DNA from: Pelomonas sp963422775
GTDB taxonomy: Bacteria; Pseudomonadota; Gammaproteobacteria; Burkholderiales; Burkholderiaceae_C
Direction of reading: 5' to 3'
NCBI GenBank assembly: GCA_963422775.4
Contig: CAUJSJ030000058.1
Location: 1 to 64,000, forward strand
DNA: 64,000 nucleotides
Positions 54,480 to 62,091 of this stretch are shown piece by piece. Every line of letters starts with the position of its first letter. The stretch's first letter is position 1. Both the position numbers and the translations under genes were made by a program. The notes below the pieces were generated by a model, which saw only the letters and a list, made by a program, of their open reading frames with translations, ran no database searches and was not told the origin of the DNA.

Positions 54480-55768
54480 GGATCGCCGTGCTCAGCAAGG
54501 CCGACGCCTTCGGCGGCGGCGCCTCGCGCATCGCCGTCGAGCTGACGGCGAGTCTGGCCGCCTGCGGCGTCGACGTGCGGCATTACGCGGGGTGGGGCGG
54601 GCGGCAGCGCCTGCGGGACATCTATCCGCCCGAGGTCACGCCGGTCTTCGGCACCTCGCGGCCGCTTCGCGTGGCGCTCAAGGTGGGCCTCGCCGCCCAA
54701 TGGTTCCTCGGCACGCCCGAAGCCGTGCCCCTCGAATGGCCCGCGCTGCGCAGCTCGGGCCTGCTGGATGCCGACCTGATCCATGTCCACGACATCACCG
54801 AGCTGATGTCCGCGCGCAGCCTGCTGTGGCTCAGCCGGCGCAAGCCCGTGGTCTGGACGCTGCACGACTATTCGCCCTTCACGGCCGGCTGCATCTACCC
54901 CTTCGAAAACGAACCCCTGGGCTGCAAGCGCTGGCGCGCTGACGGGCCGGGCTGCAACGCGAGCTGCCCGCTGCGGGCGGGGCGCGGTTACCCGTTCTGG
55001 GGCGCGTTCAACGGTGTGCCGCTGCTGTGGCGCGCCAAGGCGCGGCTGGCGAGCGAGGGGCGCCTGACGCTCACGTCGCCGTCGAGCTGGCTGGCCGACG
55101 AGGCGGCGCAGTCCAAGCTGTATGCCGGGCAGCGTCCGGCCGTGGTGTTCAACGGCATCGACGTCGGCAGCGTCTTCGTGCCGCAGGACAAGGCCTCGGC
55201 CCGGCAGCGGTTGGGCCTCGCGACCGATGGCCTGCTGATCGTCATGATGGCCGGCAACCTGGCCGACCGGAACAAGGGCTTCGCCTGGGGCGTGCAGGCG
55301 CTGGAGCAAATGCCCGAGGCCTTGCGTGCACGGGCGCGGCTGCTGTGCATCGGCATCATGCCGGCCGACGCCCCACAGCGCCTGGCCGGCATGGCCGTTC
55401 ATTGGACGGGTTACGTCGACAACGGTCCGCGCATGGCCGAGTTGCTGGCCGCCGCCGATGTGATGCTCTACCCGTCGCTGGCAGACAACCAGCCGCTGGC
55501 GGTCATCGAGGCCATGGCCTGCGGCACGCCGGTGTTCGCGTTCGATACGGGTGGCATCCCCGAAATCGTGGGCGAGGGCGGCGTGCTGGTCGCGCGCAAG
55601 GACACGGCGGCACTGGCGCGTGCGGTGGCCGATGCGGTGGAGCGCCAGACGCTGCCGGCGCTGGGCGAGGCCGCGCGCCGGCGCGCGGTGGCGCATTTCA
55701 GCCGTGAGCGCATGGCCGGCAATTTCCTCGACCTGTACCGGCGCGTTCTCGCCGAACGGGCGCCATGA
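54476..55768 (+). CDS. Family 4 glycosyltransferase
   Basis: 430 aa from the ATG at 54476. GT-B fold: the N-terminal domain begins MRIAVLSKADAFGGGASRIAVELT with HVHDITELMSARS. The C-terminal domain has the GT4 donor-site signature: ALEQMPEAL, HWTGYVDN, then LLAAADVMLYPSLADNQPLAVIEAMACGTPVFAFDTGGIPEIV. An atypical insertion (FENEPLGCKRWRADGPGCNASCPLRAG) holds four cysteines and may bind a metal or form disulfides. It transfers a nucleotide-activated sugar to the growing glycan. Overlaps both neighbours by 4 bp. Confidence 0.92.
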   Translation: MRIAVLSKADAFGGGASRIAVELTASLAACGVDVRHYAGWGGRQRLRDIYPPEVTPVFGTSRPLRVALKVGLAAQWFLGTPEAVPLEWPALRSSGLLDADLIHVHDITELMSARSLLWLSRRKPVVWTLHDYSPFTAGCIYPFENEPLGCKRWRADGPGCNASCPLRAGRGYPFWGAFNGVPLLWRAKARLASEGRLTLTSPSSWLADEAAQSKLYAGQRPAVVFNGIDVGSVFVPQDKASARQRLGLATDGLLIVMMAGNLADRNKGFAWGVQALEQMPEALRARARLLCIGIMPADAPQRLAGMAVHWTGYVDNGPRMAELLAAADVMLYPSLADNQPLAVIEAMACGTPVFAFDTGGIPEIVGEGGVLVARKDTAALARAVADAVERQTLPALGEAARRRAVAHFSRERMAGNFLDLYRRVLAERAP

Positions 55769-57036
55769 GCGCAGCGGCGACGCCCGAGCGGCGCCACGCC
55801 TTTGGGCGCGGCCAGCTGGGCCCGGTCTTCGTCGCGTTCGCGGGGCTGCTGCAGGCCGCGGCGCAGCGCGATGGCGTGCGGCACCTGGTGTTCATCGCAC
55901 GCGACGGCGAGTTCCTGCGCCAGGTGCAGCAGTGCTGGCAGGCCCACGGCGGCGAGGTCGAACCGCCCCAGCTGCACTACGCCTACCTGTCACGGCGCTC
56001 CACCAATCTGCTGCGCCACGCCCGCATCGACGCGGCCGCCGTGCAGCACGCGCTGGCCGTGCGCGCCGGTGTGGCCACGTCAACGTCCTTGCTGCGCTTT
56101 CTCGGCATCGACGTGGACGCGCTGCCTGATGACCTGCGAACCCAGCTCGCCGCCGTCGAGCCAGGCCAGCTGGCCGCCTGGGCCGCGTCCGGGGCCTTCC
56201 AGCGGCAGCTCACCCTGCAGCGCGAGCGCCTGCTGTCGCAGCTGCGCCGCTACCTGCAAACCTGGGGCCTGCCGGCCGCGCAGGACGTCGCCTTCGTGGA
56301 CATCGGCTGGCAGGGCAGCATCGCGCGCACGCTGCAGCAGGCGCTGTGCGCGCCGGGCGAGCGCTTGCGCCTGTACCAGATGGGCCATTGGAGCGAGACC
56401 CTGCCGCTGCCCGACACGCCCGCGCGGATCGAAGGCTTGCTGGGCGACTGGCAGCGGGCGCGCAGCCTGCGCGAGGGCGCCGTCTACCAGCTCGCGCTGG
56501 TGCTGGAGGCCGTCTGCCGCGAGCATGCGGCGCCGGTCATCGGCTATGACGGCATGGACCCGGTGCGGCCGAGGTTTGCGGATGCCACGCTCGATGCCGA
56601 CAGCGAACGCGAGAACGCCGCGTGGCGCCAACCCATCCGCGAAGGCATCCTGGAAGCCGTGGCCGCCGCCGCCCGCCGGCCGCAGATCGGTACGCCGGCG
56701 ACGTGGCGTCGCCAGGCGCAAGGCCATCTGCGGAGCCTGGCCTACTTCCCCGACGCCTCGGCCCGGCAGGCCGCGATGGGCCTGCGCCACGCCGAGGGGC
56801 ACGCAGCAGGCTGGAGCGCGGCGCTCATCGTGTCGCCCCTGCCCAGCTTGTGGCGTTCACCGCGGGCCTGGGTCGCGGGGCTGGCGTCGCCCTGGCGGGC
56901 CGGCTACCTGATGGCGACCGGCGGCGTGCTGCTGGCCGGGCTCTATGCGCTGCTGGAAGCCGGCCTGCTCGCGGCGCCACCGGGCTGGCGCACGGGGCTG
57001 CGCGACCTGGCGCGGCGCTTCGGCCGCATCGCCTGA
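55765..57036 (+). CDS. Protein of unknown function, COG5610 C-terminal-type domain, copy B
   Basis: 423 aa, overlapping the GT4 gene by 4 bp. Paralogue of the gene at 52551: shared motifs HLVFIARDGEFLRQV (about 40-54) and FVDIGWQGSIARTL (about 177-190). It also shares an N-terminal GRGQLGPVFVAFAGLL and YLSRRSTNLLRH, which correspond to LRVSRLSTFAASL in copy A. The last 60 residues are hydrophobic (YLMATGGVLLAGLYALLEAGLLAAP) and may be membrane-associated, unlike copy A. Function unknown. It ends the plus-strand half of the polysaccharide locus, 1 bp from the convergent ThDP-enzyme gene. Confidence 0.65.
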   Translation: MSAAATPERRHAFGRGQLGPVFVAFAGLLQAAAQRDGVRHLVFIARDGEFLRQVQQCWQAHGGEVEPPQLHYAYLSRRSTNLLRHARIDAAAVQHALAVRAGVATSTSLLRFLGIDVDALPDDLRTQLAAVEPGQLAAWAASGAFQRQLTLQRERLLSQLRRYLQTWGLPAAQDVAFVDIGWQGSIARTLQQALCAPGERLRLYQMGHWSETLPLPDTPARIEGLLGDWQRARSLREGAVYQLALVLEAVCREHAAPVIGYDGMDPVRPRFADATLDADSERENAAWRQPIREGILEAVAAAARRPQIGTPATWRRQAQGHLRSLAYFPDASARQAAMGLRHAEGHAAGWSAALIVSPLPSLWRSPRAWVAGLASPWRAGYLMATGGVLLAGLYALLEAGLLAAPPGWRTGLRDLARRFGRIA

Positions 57037-57037
57037 A

Positions 57038-58807
57038 TCAGCGTTGCACCTGGGCTGCGCTGTCGCGCAGCGCCTGCAGCTCGCTGGCCGGCAGGAAGGG
57101 GTGCATGTCGTCCAACTCGGGCGTCAGGAACTTGCCGTGCTCGTCGACGCGTGACTTCAACTTGGGGCTGAAGCCCTGGGACGGGTCGACGTGGATCTGC
57201 ACGAGCAGCGGGCCACTGCCCCCGATCAGCTCGGGCAGGCGGGCGAGGTCTTCAGGCGTGGCGATGTCCACGGCCTTGATGCCGTAGGCGCGGGCCAGCG
57301 CAACGTAGTCGGGGCAGTCCACGCCTGAGGCGCGGTCGGCGCCGATGACGCGGCCGAAGAAGTTCTCGTGGCTGAGGCGGATGGACAGATAGCCGTCGTT
57401 GGCCAGCACGATGACGGCGACGTTGAGCTGCTGCGTCTTGAGCGTCTGCAGCTCCTGCACATTCATCTGCAGGCTGCCGTCGCCGGCCAGGCAGACGACG
57501 CGGCGCGTCGGTGCGGCGATGGACGCCCCGAGTGCCGCGGGCAGGTCGTAGCCCATGGACGCGGAGCCGGAGTTGCTAAAGAGGCGTTGGCCGCGTTTGA
57601 GCCTTCCGATCTGGAAGGGCAGGATGCAGGCCGAGGCGTTGCCGCTGGCGACTATTGCCGAGTCGGGCAGGGCTTCGAACAGCGCCTGGACGGCGCCGTA
57701 GGGGTTGATGAGGCCAGGCGCGCTGGTGTTGCCGGGCTCCATCGCCGGGTAGCGCGTGGCGATGTCGCGACACCAGGCCGCCCATGGGGCGAAGGCCAGC
57801 GTCGTGAGGCCGGCGCGCAGGGCCTGGATGAAGGCCTTGGCATCGGCCTCGACCGTCAGCGTGGGCTTGACGAGCGGCTTGTCGAACTCGGCCGGGTCGA
57901 TGTCGACCTGCACGACGCGCGCGTCCTTGGCGAAGCTGCCCCAGTTGTAGCTGACCTGGCGGATGTTCAGGCGCGAGCCGATGACGATGACGAGGTCGGC
58001 GGCTTGCAGGCAGACGTTGCCGGCGCGCGTGCCGATGGTGCCCGGGCGGCCGGCGAAGAGCGGGTGGTCGGACTCGATGAGGTCGTGCGTCCAGGCCGTC
58101 GTCAGCGGGATGCCACTGGCTTCGACCAGGTCGCGCAACTCGTCCACCGCACCGGCCAGGCGCACGCCGGTGCCGCCGAGGATCAGCGGGCGCTTGGCCT
58201 CGCGCAGCCATTCGAAAACGGTGCTCACGTCCGGCGCGGCCGCCACGGCCGAGGTGGCAGGCTCGATGAACTCGAACGCTTCGGTCGACGACTGCAGGTC
58301 GATGGGAATGTCCAGCCACACCGGACCGGGTCTGCCTTGGGTGGCCAGCGCCAGCGCTTCGGGCAGTGCGCGGCTCAGTTCTTCCAGCGAGCCGATCGCC
58401 CAGGCGCGCTTGACGATCGGGCCGACCATGGCGGTGATCGGTACCTCCTGGTCGCCCAGCTGGCGCAGGCCCGGCACCGGCGTGTGCGCGAGCGCCGTCG
58501 CGCGCTTGACCTGGCCGGACAGCACCAGCATCGAGATGGAATCCGTGAAGGCGCCGAACACACCGTTCAGCGCATTCAGCCCGCCGGGGCCGGTCGTCAC
58601 GTTGACGATGGCCGGCCGGCCGTCGATGCGGGCATAGCCCTCGGCCGCCATCGCGCAGGCCTGCTCGTGGTGCATGAAGCTGCACTTCAGGCCGGGCTGG
58701 GTGGCCAGCGCCTGGTTCAGGAACATCGCGCCGCCGCCGGTGACGGCGAAGACCTGGGCCAGGCCTTTGGCCGCGAGGTACGCGGCGATGCGCTCCGCCG
58801 CGTTCAC
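57038..58807 (-). CDS. Acetolactate-synthase-like ThDP enzyme (YerE-type sugar acetyltransferase candidate)
   Basis: 589 aa, GTG start overlapping the ddhC stop by 4 bp (GTGA). Three-domain ThDP enzyme: the N-terminal PYR domain with the catalytic Glu48 in FMHHEQACAMAAEGYAR, a central FAD/Rossmann-like domain (FAGRPGTIGTRAGN, VIGSRLNIRQ), and the C-terminal PP domain with GDGSLQMNVQELQTL ending in the ND of VLANDGYLSIR. A true acetolactate synthase would lie with ilvH and ilvC. Here it is the fourth gene of a ddhA-ddhB-ddhC cassette, where the Yersinia homologue YerE adds a two-carbon branch from pyruvate to a CDP-3,6-dideoxy-4-ketohexose. That function is an inference from context. Confidence 0.72.
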   Translation of the reverse strand: MNAAERIAAYLAAKGLAQVFAVTGGGAMFLNQALATQPGLKCSFMHHEQACAMAAEGYARIDGRPAIVNVTTGPGGLNALNGVFGAFTDSISMLVLSGQVKRATALAHTPVPGLRQLGDQEVPITAMVGPIVKRAWAIGSLEELSRALPEALALATQGRPGPVWLDIPIDLQSSTEAFEFIEPATSAVAAAPDVSTVFEWLREAKRPLILGGTGVRLAGAVDELRDLVEASGIPLTTAWTHDLIESDHPLFAGRPGTIGTRAGNVCLQAADLVIVIGSRLNIRQVSYNWGSFAKDARVVQVDIDPAEFDKPLVKPTLTVEADAKAFIQALRAGLTTLAFAPWAAWCRDIATRYPAMEPGNTSAPGLINPYGAVQALFEALPDSAIVASGNASACILPFQIGRLKRGQRLFSNSGSASMGYDLPAALGASIAAPTRRVVCLAGDGSLQMNVQELQTLKTQQLNVAVIVLANDGYLSIRLSHENFFGRVIGADRASGVDCPDYVALARAYGIKAVDIATPEDLARLPELIGGSGPLLVQIHVDPSQGFSPKLKSRVDEHGKFLTPELDDMHPFLPASELQALRDSAAQVQR

Positions 58808-60123
58808 AGGCCACCCCCGACAAAGCCGGCGATCTCGTCGGCCGCGTAGTCCAGCTGGTCGTCGGACAGGCCCGGGTAGAGGCCGATCCAGAAGGTGTCG
58901 TTCATGACGATGTCGGTGTTGGTCAGCGGGCCGGCGACGCGGAAGTTGCGGCCTTGCATGTAGGGCTGGCGCGTCAGGTTGCCGGCGAACAGCAGCCGCG
59001 TGCCGATGCGCTTGCTGTCCAGGTGCGTCAGCAGATCCACGCGGCGCAGGTTGGCCTCGGGCTTGAGGGTGATGGGGAAGCCGAACCACGATGGGTCGCT
59101 GCCGGGCGTGGCCTCGGGCAGCAGCAGGAATTCCTGGCTGGCCTGCAGCCGCTCATGCAGCCGGGCGAAGTTGCGTTTGCGCGCGGCGATGAAGCCGTCG
59201 AGCCGATCCAGCTGCGCCAGCGCGCAGGCGGCCTGCATGTCGGTGATCTTCAGGTTGTAGCCGAGGTGGCTGTAGGTGTACTTGTGGTCGTAGCCCTCGG
59301 GCAGGGCACCGAGCTTCCAGCAATACCGTTTGCCGCAGGTGTTGTCCTTGCCCGGCGCGCACCAGCAGTCGCGACCCCAGTCGCGCAGCGACTCGGCGGC
59401 GCGCTTCAAGGTGTCGTCGTTCATGAAGACGGCGCCGCCTTCGCCCATCGTGATGTGGTGGGCGGGGTAGAAGCTCAGCGTGGCGATGTCGCCGAAGGTC
59501 CCCACCAGCTGGCCGTTGTAGGTGGCGCCGAGCGCGTCGCAGCAGTCTTCCACCAGCCACAGGCCGTGCTCGCGGCACAGGCGCGTGACGGCATCCAGGT
59601 TGTATGGGTTGCCCAGCGTGTGGGCCAGCATGATGGCTTTCGTCCTGGGCGTGATGGCCGCAGCCAGTTGCTCGACGTCGATGTTGTAGGTCGGCAGGTG
59701 CACGTCCACCAGCACCGGCACGGCACCGCACTGCAGGATGGGGTTGACGGTGGTCGGGAAGCCCGCCGCGACGCCGATGACCTCGTCGCCCGGCTGGATG
59801 GCGCGCTCGCCGAGCAGCGGCGAGGTCAGCGCCGAGAAGGCCAGCAGGTTGGCCGAGGAACCCGAGTTGGTCGTCAGCACATGCTTCACGCCCAGGCGCT
59901 CAGCGAGGCGGGCCTCGAAGGCGGCGTTGAAGCGGCCGGTGGTCAGCCAGGCGTCCAGCGACGCCTCGACCATCAGCTTCATCTCCGGCGCGCCGACGAC
60001 CTTGCCGGATGGCGGGATGACGGTCTGGCCGGGCAGGAAGTCGCCTGGAGCGGCGGCGGCGGCGGCGTACTGCTCGACGAGCTGCAGGATCTGCTGGCGC
60101 AGCTTGAGTTGGTCGGCGGTCAT
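58804..60123 (-). CDS. ddhC: CDP-4-keto-6-deoxyglucose 3-dehydrase (E1)
   Basis: 439 aa, also called RfbH. PMP-dependent, iron-sulfur enzyme of the DegT/DnrJ fold that removes the C3 hydroxyl of CDP-4-keto-6-deoxyglucose. The usual PLP Lys is replaced by His (YPAHHITMGEGG, His222), the hallmark of this dehydrase. The [2Fe-2S] ligand spacing C-X57-C-X1-C-X7-C is complete: Cys195, Cys253, Cys255 and Cys263 in DCWCAPGKDNTCGK. It therefore looks fully functional. It requires an electron-donating reductase (DdhD/E3), for which no gene is in the window. Starts in ATGA overlap with ddhB. Confidence 0.95.
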   Translation of the reverse strand: MTADQLKLRQQILQLVEQYAAAAAAPGDFLPGQTVIPPSGKVVGAPEMKLMVEASLDAWLTTGRFNAAFEARLAERLGVKHVLTTNSGSSANLLAFSALTSPLLGERAIQPGDEVIGVAAGFPTTVNPILQCGAVPVLVDVHLPTYNIDVEQLAAAITPRTKAIMLAHTLGNPYNLDAVTRLCREHGLWLVEDCCDALGATYNGQLVGTFGDIATLSFYPAHHITMGEGGAVFMNDDTLKRAAESLRDWGRDCWCAPGKDNTCGKRYCWKLGALPEGYDHKYTYSHLGYNLKITDMQAACALAQLDRLDGFIAARKRNFARLHERLQASQEFLLLPEATPGSDPSWFGFPITLKPEANLRRVDLLTHLDSKRIGTRLLFAGNLTRQPYMQGRNFRVAGPLTNTDIVMNDTFWIGLYPGLSDDQLDYAADEIAGFVGGGL

Positions 60124-61184
60124 GCGAGGGAAGAAGCGTATGAATCTGAGTAGGAAGCGATCTGCTGCAGCGTCAGCGCCTGCAGGTCCTGGCCCGCGCG
60201 GTGGGCGCGGTGCCATTGCCAGGTGAGGCGCAGCGCCTCGGACAGCGCCAGCCGGCCTTGCCAGCCCAGGCGCTCGGCGGCCTTGCTGGAGTCCAGCAGC
60301 AGCACGCCGGCTTCGTGTACGCCTCCGCCGTTGCCGAAGGTCAGCTCGGGCAGGCCCGCGCCGCCGGCGCGGGCGTGGGCCAGCAGCAGGCTGGCCACGT
60401 TGCGCACGGGTTGGCCGTGCGGGTCGGCGGGGCCGAAGTTCCAGGCGCCGCCAAACCGCGTCGGGTCGTCCAGCAGCCCTTCGGCCAGTTTCAGGTAGCC
60501 CGCCAGCGGTTCCATCACATGCTGCCAGGGCCGCACGGCGTCCGGGTGGCGCAGGTGCAGCGCGGTGCCGGCGTCGATGGCGCGCAGCAGGTCGGGCACG
60601 AGCCGGTCGGTGCTGATGTCGCCGCCGCCGATGACGTTGCCGGCGCGCGCCGTGGCCAGCGGCAGCTGGTAGGACGCCGCATAGCTGGCCGCGACCATCT
60701 CGGCGCCGGCCTTGCTGGCGCTGTAGGGGTCGTGGCCGCCCAGCGCATCGGTCTCGCGGCAGGGCGGGCCGAGGTCGCGGTAGCACTTGTCGGTCGTCAC
60801 GACGACGGTGGCGCGCACGCCGTCGACCTGGCGCACCGCGTCCAGCAGGTTGGCCGTACCCATCACGTTGGTCGCAAAAGTGCCCAGCGGGTCGGCATAA
60901 GAGGCGCGCACGAGTGGCTGGGCAGCGAGGTGGAAGACGACCTCGGGCTGCGCCGTGATCAGCGCGTCCAGCAGCGTGGGGGCATCGCGCACGTCTGCGG
61001 TCCAGTCGGCCTGCAGCGTCTGCCTGACGCCGGCGAGTTCGCAGAAGCCACCGGCCTCGGGCGCCAGCGCATAACCGCTCACGTGCGCGCCCAGGCGCTT
61101 CAGCCACAGTGCCAGCCAGCCGCCCTTGAAGCCGGTGTGGCCGGTGATGAAGACGCGCCGGCCGGCCCAGGCGGAGGGGTTCAC
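60120..61184 (-). CDS. ddhB: CDP-glucose 4,6-dehydratase
   Basis: 354 aa from the GTG at 61184, which overlaps the ddhA stop by 4 bp (GTGA). Also called RfbG. NAD-binding motif GHTGFKGGWLALWLKRLGA, TTDKCYRD, and the catalytic pair in YSASKAGAE. DRLVPDLLRAIDAG, HLRHPDAVRPWQHV and EPLAGYL are family landmarks. It forms CDP-4-keto-6-deoxyglucose from CDP-glucose. Overlaps ddhC by 4 bp at its 3' end. Confidence 0.95.
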   Translation of the reverse strand: MNPSAWAGRRVFITGHTGFKGGWLALWLKRLGAHVSGYALAPEAGGFCELAGVRQTLQADWTADVRDAPTLLDALITAQPEVVFHLAAQPLVRASYADPLGTFATNVMGTANLLDAVRQVDGVRATVVVTTDKCYRDLGPPCRETDALGGHDPYSASKAGAEMVAASYAASYQLPLATARAGNVIGGGDISTDRLVPDLLRAIDAGTALHLRHPDAVRPWQHVMEPLAGYLKLAEGLLDDPTRFGGAWNFGPADPHGQPVRNVASLLLAHARAGGAGLPELTFGNGGGVHEAGVLLLDSSKAAERLGWQGRLALSEALRLTWQWHRAHRAGQDLQALTLQQIASYSDSYASSLA

Positions 61185-61960
61185 CACAGCTTCCACGGCG
61201 CACGGCCCTCGGCCCACAGGCGTTCCAGGTGGGTGCGGTCGCGCACGGTGTCCATGGGCTGCCAGAAGCCGGGGTGTTCGTAGACGCCCAACTGGCCGCG
61301 CTCGGCCAGGGTCTCCAGCGGCTTGTCTTCCCAGGCGTCGGCGTCGCCGGTGATGAGGTCCAGCACGTCGGGTTTCAGCACGAAGAAGCCGGCGTTGACG
61401 CTCGCGCTTTCGCTCTGCGGCTTTTCGCGGAAGGCGCGCACGAGGCCGGTCTCGGGGTCCACGTCCAGCGCGCCGAAGCGGGCGGGCGGCACCGCGGCCG
61501 TGACTGTCGCGGCCCGGCCGCTGGCGCGGTGCTGGGCGATCAGCGCGGTCACGTCCACGTCGGCCACGCCGTCGCCGTAGGTGAAGCAGAAGTCCTGCTC
61601 GTTCTTCAGGTAGCTCGCTACACGGCGCAAGCGGCCGCCGGTGCCGCTGTCCTGGCCGGTGTCCACCAGCGTGACACGCCAGGGCTCGGCGTGGCGTTCG
61701 TGCACTTCCATGCGGTTCTCGCCGAGGTCGAAGGTGACATCCGAGCTGTGCAGGAAGTAGTTGGCGAAGTACTCCTTGATGACGTAGCCGCGGTAGCCGC
61801 AGCAGACGATGAAGTCCTGGATGCCGTGGCTGGCATAGATCTTCATGATGTGCCACAGGATGGGCTGGCCGCCGATCTCGATCATGGGCTTGGGCCGCAG
61901 ATGGGTTTCCTCGGCGATGCGGGTGCCGAGGCCACCGGCCAGGATCACGGCTTTGGTCAT
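61181..61960 (-). CDS. ddhA: Glucose-1-phosphate cytidylyltransferase
   Basis: 259 aa, also called RfbF. It makes CDP-glucose from CTP and glucose-1-phosphate, the entry step of CDP-deoxysugar biosynthesis. Signature: LAGGLGTRIAEETHLRPKPMIEIGGQPILWHIMKIYASHGI, plus FCFTYGDGVADVD and GALDVDPETGLV. It is the first gene of the four-gene minus-strand cassette (ddhA-ddhB-ddhC-ThDP enzyme), all with 4-bp overlaps. The 131-bp upstream gap shared with the POT transporter has a perfect 7-bp hairpin. Confidence 0.96.
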   Translation of the reverse strand: MTKAVILAGGLGTRIAEETHLRPKPMIEIGGQPILWHIMKIYASHGIQDFIVCCGYRGYVIKEYFANYFLHSSDVTFDLGENRMEVHERHAEPWRVTLVDTGQDSGTGGRLRRVASYLKNEQDFCFTYGDGVADVDVTALIAQHRASGRAATVTAAVPPARFGALDVDPETGLVRAFREKPQSESASVNAGFFVLKPDVLDLITGDADAWEDKPLETLAERGQLGVYEHPGFWQPMDTVRDRTHLERLWAEGRAPWKLW

Positions 61961-61978
61961 CGAATCAGTTTAGGCGGA

Positions 61979-61996
61979 CCCAGGGCAATCCCTGGG
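61979..61996. other. Perfect hairpin in the ddhA/POT divergent gap
   Basis: CCCAGGG-CAAT-CCCTGGG, 7-bp arms, extended outside by GGAC/GTCC with a one-base bulge. It lies 19 bp upstream of the ddhA ATG and may be an operator for the polysaccharide cassette. No clear -10 or -35 could be placed in this 131-bp gap. Confidence 0.4.
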
Positions 61997-62091
61997 CCGT
62001 CCGTCCGTGGAAAACGCCCTGTGGGCGGGACAATTCCGGCCTTCAGCGCGGGCTACCGCCCGCCTCCCGCGGTTTACCTGGAACGACAGAC

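Noticed and set aside
57038..58807. Anabolic acetolactate synthase (ilvB)
   Set aside because: No ilvH or ilvC is present and the gene is coupled to ddhABC; kept as ThDP enzyme of probable sugar function. Not excluded by sequence alone.
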